From positions 4,650,001 through 4,714,000 of the forward strand of contig CM035233.1 in assembly GCA_020226215.1 (NCBI GenBank): a stretch of DNA of 64,000 nucleotides, given 5' to 3'. The number at the start of each line of letters is the position of its first letter. The stretch's first letter is position 1. The notes beneath the pieces are model-generated. The model made no database searches, was not told where the DNA came from, and worked only from the letters and a program-made list of their open reading frames with translations. The stretch comes from Sindora glabra (taxonomy: Eukaryota; Streptophyta; Magnoliopsida; Fabales; Fabaceae). Positions 52,060 through 62,780 of this stretch are shown piece after piece. Both the position numbers and the translations under genes were made by a program.

Positions 52060-53760
52060 ACTTTAATACAATTGGATAAAAAACAAGTGGATTATAAGGA
52101 ATGGGTAACACTTCGAACAAAGATAGATGTTAGAAAGGTATAGAGTAAAAGATAGAAGATTCAAAGAATAAAAGATCATTAGACAAATAGTACTAATAAG
52201 TGTTTAGAGAATAGCACCTATAACTTTTTGAAGTGCAAGAATTAGCAAAAAATATGCATTTGATAGCTTGAGAAGAAAATTTTATTCTAACTAGGAGCCA
52301 TATTATGAACAAAGCATTTGCAACTAAAAACATAAGGAGAAGATCACACAATGCTTGGTCATTAAAAAAAATAAAATAAGTAACTTTGCATTGATGAGCG
52401 AAAGAAGGCATCTTATTAATAAGATAACAAAAAGTATCACTAACATTAGCTTTAAAATGAGAGTGAACATTATGATGTAAAAGAAGGATTCAGGCAATTT
52501 CAATTGAATTTTTATTTATATGCTCAATAACCTTATTTTGTTAGGGGTATAAGCATAAGACAATGTAAAATTCCTTGAAAAGATGAAAAATTATAAAAAA
52601 TTATAGAGAAATATTCTAGAGCATTATCATTATGTAAGCTATGAATAGATATGTTAAAATGGATTTTAATTTTAGCATAGAAAGATTAAAAAATGGACAA
52701 TAACTCATAGTGACTTTTCATTAAATATAACCAAGTGCAATATGAATAATCAACAATGAAAGTCACAAAGTATTGAAAGCTTAAAATAAACATGACATGA
52801 CTAGGACCCTAAATATTAGGATGAAATAAAGCAAACAAGGAAGTAAATTGATTATTAACCTTCTTGGGAAAAAAATTGAGACTATTTACTAAGTTGACAA
52901 GACTAATGAAAGAAGACAAAGTAAAGACACTAGAAACCATATTCTAAAGCTTTGATAAATTGGGATGGACTAAATAGTTTTGAAGGAATGTAGGAGACTT
53001 AACAACAATGCAAGCTACATAGGAGCTAAAATGGTTGAGGATGATAGAGATCCATGACTGACATCCTACACTAATCATTTAGTTAGTACCTTGATCCTAG
53101 AAAAGAACAAAATCATTATGAAAAGTGATAGAACAATTCAAATCCTAGGTAAGATTACTAATAGAGACAAGATTAAAAGGATAATGAGAAGTATAAGAGA
53201 TAAATTCTAAAGGCATAGAAGGTAAAGGTTTGGCATGACTTATAGTTATTGCAACCATTTTGGATTTATTAACCAAAGTTATAGAAGGTAAGGAAGTAGA
53301 CTCATGGAAATGAGAAAGCAAAAGAGAAATAGCAAACATTTGGTTAGAGACACCTAAATCAAGAACTCATGGTCTTAGAGTAGTAGAATAAGTAAGGCAA
53401 GTAATGAAATTACTGGTATGGGTAATGGAAGCAATTGAAAAAAAGGACTACTTTAATGCCTAATGCCTGCAATAATCATAATAGCTAGCTTAGTGATCCA
53501 TGTCTTTGACTAACTTTTAACTTTTCTTAATCATCTTACAACATCATCTTTAGTTACCACTAAAGGCCTTCCAATATCATGGTTTCTAAGACCAAGAAGG
53601 GAAAAGAAATCCATAAAGAATGAAGGAATTAGACTTTTAAGTTAACAATAAGGGGTAAAATTTAACTAATATAAAGGTTTTGAAAAGAAATGATTTGAAT
53701 TTTTTTAACTACAATGGCTTTTTCCAGATTTGGATTTTCCTTTTTCTTTCCTTTTTTTGG
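52060..53760 (-). pseudogene. Ty1/copia protease-integrase remnant (element C)
   Basis: Read on the minus strand: the frame at 53145-53339 gives SLPSITLVNKSKMVAITI and NLVSISNLT, matching the copia protease/gag-pre-integrase block (T..NG....GIG.A.PLPSLPL, FNLVSISKLT). Then come CSITFHNDF with FQDQGT (about 53080-53140), LSILCDFHC (about 52750-52800), a stretch near 52490-52570 (usual YTPQQNGV.ERKN) and CYLINKMPS (about 52400-52430). The frame at 52193-52411 ends IKCIFFANSCTSKSYRCYS, like the C-terminal copia integrase block. RT of the same element is at 35913-37320, on the far side of the gypsy insertion. A GRP block near 53560 may belong to the gag end. Confidence 0.75.
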
Positions 53761-56580
53761 GTTAACATAAATAGTGTATCAATGAGTGGGATGAAGTATA
53801 TAGAGACATTGAAATTATGCTAAAAGTTGTTAATCATAAGCCTACATGTCACTTAAGTCATGTACATGTCATGTGACAAGGCAAAATTTGTTAATAAAGT
53901 GGATGATGAGTGTTTTTTTCCAAGTTCTCAATAGTTATAGTATATTATTTTTAAGTTTATATAATACAAGAAGCCAATAATTAACTACCTTAAAGTTAAA
54001 GGTATAATTCATATTTTCCCTAAAAAATGATATATTTCTTTTCTAATTGATTCAATGTATACAATAAGGTGCACTTAGTGCAACTGAAAAAATTTTCATA
54101 ATTAAGTAAAATTATACAACTAAAATGATGACTATTTAGTATTTAATAGGTTTCACAAATATTAATTTTACTCATAATTAGCATTTAGTTCAAATGGCAT
54201 ATGATGTTATTTAAAGGCTTTGCCTTCCTATTGGGTTAAATGTTAAGACTTTGGATGCGTGTGTCCAATAGCTTAAGAATTTGTTACTTTCCATTATAGC
54301 TAATTTTTACATATAATCTTCATTTATTACTTTAGGTACATTAGATTATAGATATTACAATTAGGACGATAATTTCAACCACACCTAATAAGGGTATCCA
54401 TAATATATATCCATTTAAGTAGGGGTAAGGTGACAATCTAACCCAACCCTCCTTATCATATTATATAATATATAACGAAGTATATTTATATATAAATTCA
54501 ACTATATAATAAAAAATAAAGCCATATATGTAATAATTTAATTGAAATTTAAAATTTTTTTAATATAAACTTCAGTAAAAACTTTATATTATCCTTTATT
54601 ATGTAAGCATTGTTAACATTTTTGGATTACTATTATTTTATAGTTATTTGTAAACTTTAGTTTTTATTAAAAATTTATAATAGAATATAAATAAATATGC
54701 ATGATTTAAATACAATACAAAAATGATGATGGATGCAAAGATTCAAGGATTTGATGAAAATGTGGGATAAGCATTGAAAATATTACTTATGCAAGTTAAG
54801 GGACAAGAAAGGGTACATTAATCTTGATAATGATGGAGATGCATTTTAAAAATTCTACCTATGCTAGTATAGGAACAAAGAAAGGTAAATTATTTTCAAA
54901 TGGAATATAATATAGGAATCTTAATCCCTTATAGATACTTTCCCAAACTATTCCTAATTGCACTAAATTCTTTTGCAAGTTTGAACAAGTATTTGGGGAG
55001 CCAAACTTAGGGTGAGATTAGGTTAGAAGCCTTGTATGGTTAATAATTTTTTTTTAATTTTCTTATGCAATTTTAACTTTTGGGCTAATGAAGCTTTGGC
55101 CTATAGACTTTTAGCCTCTTGATGAACAATCTTAGAAAAATTTACCATAAAGATAAATAATTTTTTAAGTTAAGTTGAGTTAAATTTTTTTACATTAATA
55201 AACATAATTTATTTAAAATAAAATGATATTAAGCTTTGATTGAGCTCACACCAATACATTTTACAATTAAGTAGACAATGATAAAAGTATATATCGTTAA
55301 AAATATATTTAATATAATTATAAATATTTATAAATATTAATAAATAACATAATTTTAAAATTATAAAAATAAATGAAATTTGTAATTATATATTATATTA
55401 TGTAAATAAATATATAGCAAAAAAAAATCAAGCTTCTTGCTTAGATAAGATGAATAGGAATTTAATTAAATTGAAAAATTAAGTTAAACCAACTTGCTAC
55501 CATTTTGCTTTAATTGCTTGCCCAATTATCTACATAGGCTAATCTAATAGAAACATGTAAAATAACAAGTGCACTAATGAAATGGCAATGACCTGCCAAA
55601 ATGAAATAAGATATGATAGTGAGATGACCTTAGGTAAGAAATATAGACTATAATCAATGGATTGATTGATAGCAATTAACTAATGTATTTGCTAGACGAA
55701 ATTTACTAATATTAAAGTAATTAAATCCATCTTCGTCAAGCTAAGGTTTAAATAAATTAAGTCAAGTCAAATATTTATATATTTAAATTTGAACTAGCAA
55801 AAAATAAACAAGTTCAAGCTTAAGCCAAATATCATCAAGCTTAAATAATTTAAAATTGAACTTGAACTTGAGCTCGAGCTTAACTTGAATATAAGTCTAA
55901 AGGAGATTACACAAGTTTATTTGAGAATTATATTATTAGGCCTTATTTTTTCACTAAACTTGGAATATTTAACCTCAAGCATCTAATGAATAGGAACTTA
56001 AGATGAGTTTGTATAAATTTACTTGAATAATTTGTTATTTTAAATCTTATCATTCAAACATAAATTGGACACCAATTTGTTTTTAGTCTTATTTACTTAT
56101 CAATATAAATTATTCTACAACCACCAAGTTTATAAAAAATATATACATAATCATAACATAATATCAATAGTTATACTTAGTAAAAAAATAACAAATATTA
56201 GAAAGCTTTATTTTAACCAAAGCATCATCTTTCTTTATACAACCTTAATAATGACAAATGTGATTGAACTTTTTATGTATAATATTATTTATATATAGTA
56301 TAAAAATAAAAATATATTTTTTATTATTAGATTTGTTTAAACTTGTGAACAATTCTAGTTAAGTAATATGAAGCTCAAGCTTGACTTGTTTAGGCATGGC
56401 TTATTTAAAACTAAACTCAAATTAAACTTTTTGCAAGTTAATCTCGAGATGCTCATGAATACGTTAGCTCATTTGCATGCTACTTGTAACTCATATCCAA
56501 AGGTATCCAACTTATTAAACATAACCAAAAATAATATTAAAATCCTAAATATTATGTTACTATCAAAAATACTTTTACCA
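53761..56580. other. AT-rich sequence; weak MITE-like traces, no gene
   Basis: A patch at 54355-54470 (attaggacgataatttcaacc ... gggtatcc ... ctaacccaaccct) and patches at 55720-55900 and 56360-56420 rich in aagctcaagcttgac / ttgagctcgagctt resemble text seen in plant hAT-type MITEs. I could not pair ends or find target duplications. The frames at 56065-56298 and 56368-56664 have no domain. Confidence 0.35.
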
Positions 56581-56594
56581 ATAAGGTATTCGCT

Positions 56595-56760
56595 TAATGG
56601 AAGGCTTGCTAGCTTGGAGCAGACTTTACCTCTTAATGGATATGGGTTTGAATCTCAGAGATAATCTTTGTTAGGAAGGCAGAACTCTGATAATACTTTA
56701 ATCCTTAAAATGGCTTTTGTAGGATCTAGCTTTCGTAAAGTGATAAAAATACTTTAGCAG
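56595..56760 (+). mobile_element. Possible tRNA-derived SINE
   Basis: ggcttgctagcttgg at 56603-56617 resembles a pol III A box, and gggtttgaatctc at 56644-56656 closely matches the B box GGTTCGAATCTC. The spacing of about 27 bases is near that of tRNA genes. No tRNA cloverleaf can be made and no target duplication was found, so a decayed SINE head is the best guess. The ends are arbitrary. Confidence 0.4.
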
Positions 56761-57037
56761 ATCAAGTGCTTTTATCTCATCCTTTTAAATAATTTAAAGG
56801 CTAAGATGTGATTTATTAATTATTTAACAAATACTAATTTAAAAATTTTAAAAATCCATATTGTTAGAGTCTAAAAGCTCACATCCTCCATTCTCGACCT
56901 TAAAACAAGCTTTGATTTTTTAATTCTTTAGGTTCTCCTTCCTTTAATCTTTCCATTTGTAACAAACTCCTATCAATCCCATATCCTTATCTTTCCAATT
57001 TGTCTTTCCCTTCCCTAAAGTGAACATTGGTTTAGAT

Positions 57038-57040
57038 TTA
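57038..57040. repeat. Left target-site duplication TTA
   Basis: TTA before GGGGCCGTTTGG, repeated at 58364-58366 after the element. TTA/TAA is the fixed target of PIF/Harbinger elements. Confidence 0.8.
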
Positions 57041-58363
57041 GGGGCCGTTTGGTTCAAACTGGGAAAAGGGATTGGAATCAAGAAAGGGAATTAAGGGGAA
57101 AGGAAATGAATGACTTCTGATTACCTAATCTGTTTAGTTCAAATAGGAAAGAGAATCACATATTTTTAATTTAATTTATTAATAATTATTATATTAAAAA
57201 TAATATATTTATAATTATTTTTAAAATAATTATTATAATTATTATCTTATTATTTTTATTTTATTTACTAATATTATAATTTTTATAATTATTTATTATT
57301 AATTATTAACATCTTATTAATATTATTTTTATTAATACTCTATTTTAATTATTATTAATATATTAATAATAATAATTAATATTATTATAATAATTTTAAT
57401 AATTATTATTTATTTAATTATTATTTTTAATATTTATAATTTTATTAATATTATTAATTATTAATAATTTAAAAATATTATAATATTAAAAATAATAATT
57501 ATTAAAAATATTATAACATTATTAATATAATTGAAAAATATTATAATATTTATTATTTATTTAGTATTTAATAATATTATAATATTTTTAATTTATTAAA
57601 AATTAATATTATTAAAATAATAATTAAATAAATAATTATTATTATATATTAATAATATTATTAATATTTATTTAAAAAATAAATAATATTAATTTTTAAT
57701 AAATTAAAAATATTATAATATTATTAATATAATTAGATAATATTATAATAATGATAATTTATTTAATATTTAATAAAAATTATTTACTTATTAAATAAAT
57801 ATTAATAATATTATTAATATAAAATAATTATTATTTATTTTTATTATTTATCATAATTATTATTTATTAATATTATTAATTTTTAATAACTTAAAAATAT
57901 TATAATATTATTAACATAATTAAATAATATTATAATAATTATTTATTTATTATTATTTATGGTAATAATTATTATAAAAAATAAATAATTATTTATTATT
58001 ATTATTTTATTATTATTATTAATTATTAATATTAAAAATATTATAATATTAAAAATAACATGTATTAAAATACTATAATATTATTAATATAATTAAATAA
58101 TAATAAAATATTTATTATATATTTAATATTTAATAATATTATTAATATATAATGATTATTTGATAATATTATTAGAGAAGATAGGGAAAGGAAATGAGAT
58201 TCCCCAATGAGTGGGGGGGAATCACCATTCCCTTAAATGGGGTAATCCCATTAAAGGAAAAAGGGGAAAGGGAATGAGTTTTTTCTCAACCAAACAAAAA
58301 TAAAGGGAATGAAACCCTGCAATTCCCTTTCCCTTTTTTGAAGACCCCGAACCAAACGACCCC
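57041..58363. mobile_element. 1,323-bp PIF/Harbinger-type MITE with A/T core
   Basis: The terminal inverted repeats are GGGGCCGTTTGGTTC (57041-57055) and GAACCAAACGACCCC (58349-58363), 14 of 15 bases pairing. TTA lies on both sides. The subterminal parts are rich in ggaaaggg / ccctttcc words that also pair between the two ends. The middle (about 57161-58185) is nearly pure A/T. Ends of this type and a TTA duplication are typical of Tourist/Harbinger elements (family knowledge). It has no transposase, so it is non-autonomous. Confidence 0.85.
57161..58185. repeat. About 1-kb almost pure A/T core (TAA/ATT words)
   Basis: The core is made of attatt, taataa, aataatt and aatatt words in both orientations, with isolated G or C only at long intervals. 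Many local palindromes are present. It looks like repeated expansion of TAA/TTA units inside the MITE; the sequence and length may be unreliable in the assembly. Confidence 0.85.
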
Positions 58364-58366
58364 TTA
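58364..58366. repeat. Right target-site duplication TTA
   Basis: Directly follows GACCCC at the end of the Harbinger-type element. Confidence 0.8.
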
Positions 58367-60090
58367 ATGTACTTCAAGAAATGAAGTTTTCATCTTAGTT
58401 TGAAGTATTGATGCTCCAATGAAATTGCCAAAAAATTCTAAAACTTTGTTGCAAAAAATTAGATTAATGGAGGAGATGATAACAATTGATAAAAAGTACT
58501 CACTGCTAATAATATAAATAAATATAAATACATATTATTTCTTTGAATAGATTGATATTAAAAGTTTTTAGAAATATTTTATCTTTATATATAATTTTCC
58601 TTGAGAATCTTATTTTTAATGCACAGAGGGTGTTTGATACAATGACTAAGTCATTAATACAAAAGTGTTGATATATGTTAAGTGTTTAAAGGATTGCCTA
58701 TTAATTTTTTATTGATGTTTATTTTATGATTGTTATGTATTTATTTTACTGCTAGTTATACAACTATTGTAAATAATAATTACATCAATTATTATATTAA
58801 ACATAACTGACCTCATTTTTTTTATAATGTTATGGGAAATAACAATAAAATATCATTGTAAAAAAATGATGTGTAATTCCTATAATACTACTTTAATTTC
58901 TTTAAATAATTGATATGGTATGTCCCCCTTCCTTACCTTAAACCCCTTATAATGTTCCTCCCCTCGGTTATTAATATTTCCCCCTATATGTAATACCTTA
59001 ACTAGAAATAGAAACTAATATCTTTTATGACACTATAGAATTTCAATTTTAATAATTTTAAAGAATATATTGAATAATAAAAGTTTGAAAATAGTGAAAA
59101 AGATATATTTAATACCTTAATCATAAGATAAGTACTTCACTAAATCTATCTTGATACTCATTGCTTAATATGTAAGTTTGCACTCTTTAAAAAAACACTC
59201 TTTCATCCAATACATACAAATTCAATGAAAATTCATTAAAATTTTATATATAATATCAAATATTTCATATAAACAAACAATAGATAATACCATTGGATAT
59301 CAAAGAAGACAAGTGAAATTAAATCTTACCTATACTATTCTATAAAAGCTATATTAAAACAATAAGTAATAAAATATAATCGATTATGAAATTAAAAACT
59401 TAATTCCAAGAACAAACATAGAAACTCAAACAAATCCTTAAATTGATATTCTACATTTTTTCGAGGAGCACTAAAGCTCATATATTTAATGATAAACTAC
59501 CAAAGCTTTAGTTTTGCAAAATAATTGATGAGCATGGACACAAAATTCAAAGAGAATTATCATAATATTAGAAGGGAAGCATGTCTCATTATTCAGATAA
59601 TCATTTTTAGGTTAGAAAAACTTTAGGATAAAATTTATAAATGGCAAAATGCTTTACTCTTTTTTATTTTCAACTCGCACCATGTTTTACTCTTCATATT
59701 TTCAACTCATTATCAAGGTAAAAGTTTCCATGTTGATTACTACAAAACACTAGTTTAGGTAAACTATATCGAATATTAGATCTCAATTACATTCAACAAG
59801 TACCATCATCTATAATAAGACAATGTCATCCTATTAGCTAATGTTTAATATATGTTACTAAACAAGAATTACCATCATAATAATTAAATGTCAAATATTA
59901 AAAAAAATAATGTCTTTTACTTAGGCAACTTTTCACATAATAAATCCCTTAGAACAATCTGGGAACCTTTCTAGAACCATTCTAAAATGGCTAAAAACTA
60001 ACAAACATGTATATTACATATACATTAAACTAGAATAAAAATGATTCAATTATACGTTATCATATAATCTAGATTAGAACTATACAATAA
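58367..60090. other. AT-rich sequence with possible antisense gypsy LTR
   Basis: At 58989 the text tgtaataccttaac is the reverse complement of a gypsy LTR 3' end (..GGTATTACA). At 59466-59479 a hairpin gagc/gctc, about 480 bp further in, is like the hairpins near the 3' end of the plus-strand gypsy LTRs. No opposite LTR end was found. No gene is seen. Confidence 0.3.
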
Positions 60091-60094
60091 TTTA

Positions 60095-60124
60095 TACACA
60101 CACACACACACACACAGAGAGAGA
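60095..60124. repeat. Compound (CA)n(GA)n microsatellite
   Basis: About ten CA units followed by four or five GA units. Confidence 0.9.
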
Positions 60125-61770
60125 ACTCGAAAACATAATTTTTATGTATCATACTCAACACACACATATATGTTTATTTAGAAGTAGAAGTAATTTATAG
60201 TTATCACATTAAAAAAGTATCAAAATAGATAAACTATATGATCTAATTTATAGTTTTGCAAGTGGTATTAAGTAACAATTTTATAATTTAAGTATATATT
60301 TTATAAGAACACTAACTATTATTTTATGAATTGATTAATTTTTTTAATTTAACTTACCCTAAGTAAAATTAATAGCATTAATTTTTTTTGAATTACAACA
60401 TTTTTTATATAATTAAATAGATATAAATAGAAAAAAAATGAATATAAATGTATAAATAAATAAGAAAAGAGACAAAAAAATTAAGAAAATATATCCTACA
60501 ATTTCATTTATTTTCATATTAGTAAATCAAGATATAAACCAAAAAATGCTATAATTTCCAATGAACAATAAGCTTTTCATTTAGAATAAATATATACTTA
60601 AAAAGATCAATATACATTTGATGTCCTTACAAAAATTTGATTTTAATGATGAATTATAATATTTTTTCTAGATTGCTAAAATATTAAGAAGGTTCTAGAA
60701 TCCATCAACTTAGAAAACTTCTAAGTTGGAGGGTGTAAATCATTGTATTTAGCATTACTAAGCTATTAAAATTATTCTGGAATCCATTAAAAGTTCTTCT
60801 AGGAACTTGTACCCATACTTTAATCATGAATACATGCATTTTATAAAGAGTATTTTGAAGGATTCTTGTCAAAAGATTTGTTAACATGTGAAACATGAGA
60901 TATCAAAACAGGCTTGTAATTTTAACAAAGAATTCTTACAAATAGAATGCTTGTGTTTATGACTAAGGTGTGGATACAAGTCCTTGAAAGGAACTTTTAA
61001 TTAATTAAAGAACCTTAACCTAGTAATGTTGAATTTAATGATCTACATGTTTTAACTTATAAGCTATGTTTTTTCATGGAAAGTGAACTATCTTCATATA
61101 TTGCCAATTTATTTCAAATTGGTAAAGAAAGCCTATATTAATAAGTCATATGCAAAATGTTAGACATTAGTTATTAATAGAAAATTGACATCATACATTG
61201 GATCTTCCCTCAAGAAAGTGGTGGTCACATACCTTAACACATTGGTAAAGCACTTCACATTAGCTTTTGACATGAACTATTGTGATGATTGAAATGGCCT
61301 CATATGACAATCATTTAAAAAATTAATAGCTTAAGTTTGTGCAAGTCCCTCATCACTTTTTAAATGCCATTCATTTATTAATCAATTAAGCTCAAAACTA
61401 ACGTTTTCAAGTTTGTTATTTCTTTAATATAGAAATTTGAAATATCTTTATATATCTATTTTGCAAACAATCAACCTTATAAGTATCTATAATCAACGTG
61501 TTGTCATTGAAAAGTTTTTATATCAATTTTGCTATATACCTATAATGAAATTGTAAATATGAAAAGAAAGTTATTTTTAAACTATTTTAAATAGAAAGTT
61601 ATTTTTATTTTAATATCTTTTATTTGGTAATCTTTGTAATCCAAATGTTGGTTTTACAAATATATCATAAAATTTAATTGTTATTGAACAAGTTATTATG
61701 AAAGTACAATTAGATAAGCAAAAAGAAATAATTCTACAAATTTATATTCTAATTTTATGTCTTTCCAAAT

Positions 61771-61776
<6 letters not shown>
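60125..61776. other. AT-rich sequence; possible LTR edge near 60734
   Basis: ttggaggg directly followed by tgtaaatcattgtattt (about 60727-60750) resembles a PPT joined to an LTR start, and the next few hundred bases have moderate complexity (ggaatccattaaaagttc, tctaggaacttgtaccc). No second LTR or target duplication was found. The minus frame at 60705-60896 has no domain. Confidence 0.25.
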
Positions 61777-61850
<74 letters not shown>

Positions 61851-61862
61851 GTATGTATGTAT
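61777..61862. repeat. Compound (AT)n(GTAT)n microsatellite
   Basis: 62 bp of AT repeats (61777-61838) pass into GTAT/GTTT tetranucleotides up to about 61862. Confidence 0.95.
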
Positions 61863-62505
61863 TCCATAGAATAACATATACAAAAACTATACTAAATCAT
61901 TAATATATAAAAACTACATGTTTAGATCAATACATAAGAACTACTAAAAAACTACTATATATTAAAATCATCATCTCTCACTGTAAATTCCAATTTGTTG
62001 CTTAATTTTCTCTATTTTAATAATAATATTATGCAATGAAAGAATTAAAGGTTAGTTTGGTTCTTCTGTGTAAACTTTGGTGATGAAAGTGAAGGATTGT
62101 TGAAGAGATCTTATCAAAATATTAAAAAGTAGGATGATGCATGTAAAGATTGGGTAGAAATTTAGAAATATGTTGCAAAACTTTTTAAAACAATACATCT
62201 ATTTCCTAAAAATGAAATCAAAGAATGAATAGGTTGTTTCAACAAAATTTTCAACAAAAGTATCTAAAAATGCCTTATATGGATAATGCAAGTTAGAGCA
62301 AAAATTTATAAATAGAATAAAAAAAATAAATATTGGTTATTAACTAAAAGCAACATCCTATGTATAAAAAATTTCCATTGAAGTTGGTAGTTGCCATACC
62401 ATTAGATGTTGATTAATTAAAAAATTTGATATATAAACTTTTTACATTTCTAGTGAGAAGTATAAAATGCTATTTAGATGATAGTTATGTACAAAATAGA
62501 CATCT
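61863..62505. other. AT-rich sequence, no feature seen
   Basis: No domain, TIR or LTR end found; a few short chance frames only. Confidence 0.4.
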
Positions 62506-62780
62506 TAAGTTTTTGTAGTTTCATGTAACATTATAAATGTAATATATTTAGATACCAATGAATTGAAAAATCAACATGTTAAAATTTGGCCATAATTTCA
62601 AAAACATCATCACATTAATATAGATGTTGATTATATGTAAAATTGATAGGTTAAAGTTTGCTCAAAATTTTAAAATATCACCATGTTAATATAAATATTG
62701 TTTATATTTAGAATTTGTTATCTTAAGTTTTTCATATAATTTAAAAAATGTTATTGTATCAAAATAGACATTGATGTTAG
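62506..62780. repeat. Degenerate 72-bp tandem repeat, about four units
   Basis: Units begin near 62506, 62579, 62651 and 62723 with ttaagttttt, ttaaaatttggcc, ttaaagtttgctc and ttaagtttttcat. They share an inner caaaa-type stretch and (in units 2-4) text like catcacattaatatagatgttg. Divergence is high, so this is an old local amplification. Confidence 0.6.

Noticed and set aside
54355..54470. Another hAT-type MITE (attaggacgataatttcaacc ... ctaacccaaccct)
   Set aside because: The wording is suggestive, but I could not pair terminal repeats or find an 8-bp duplication.
55720..56480. MITE with aagctcaagcttgac / gagctcgagctt words
   Set aside because: The words recur on both sides but no element ends or target duplication could be fixed.
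60727..60750. PPT-LTR junction of a further copia element
   Set aside because: Only one edge is seen. There is no partner LTR, PBS or coding domain nearby, so it is recorded as a weak trace only.
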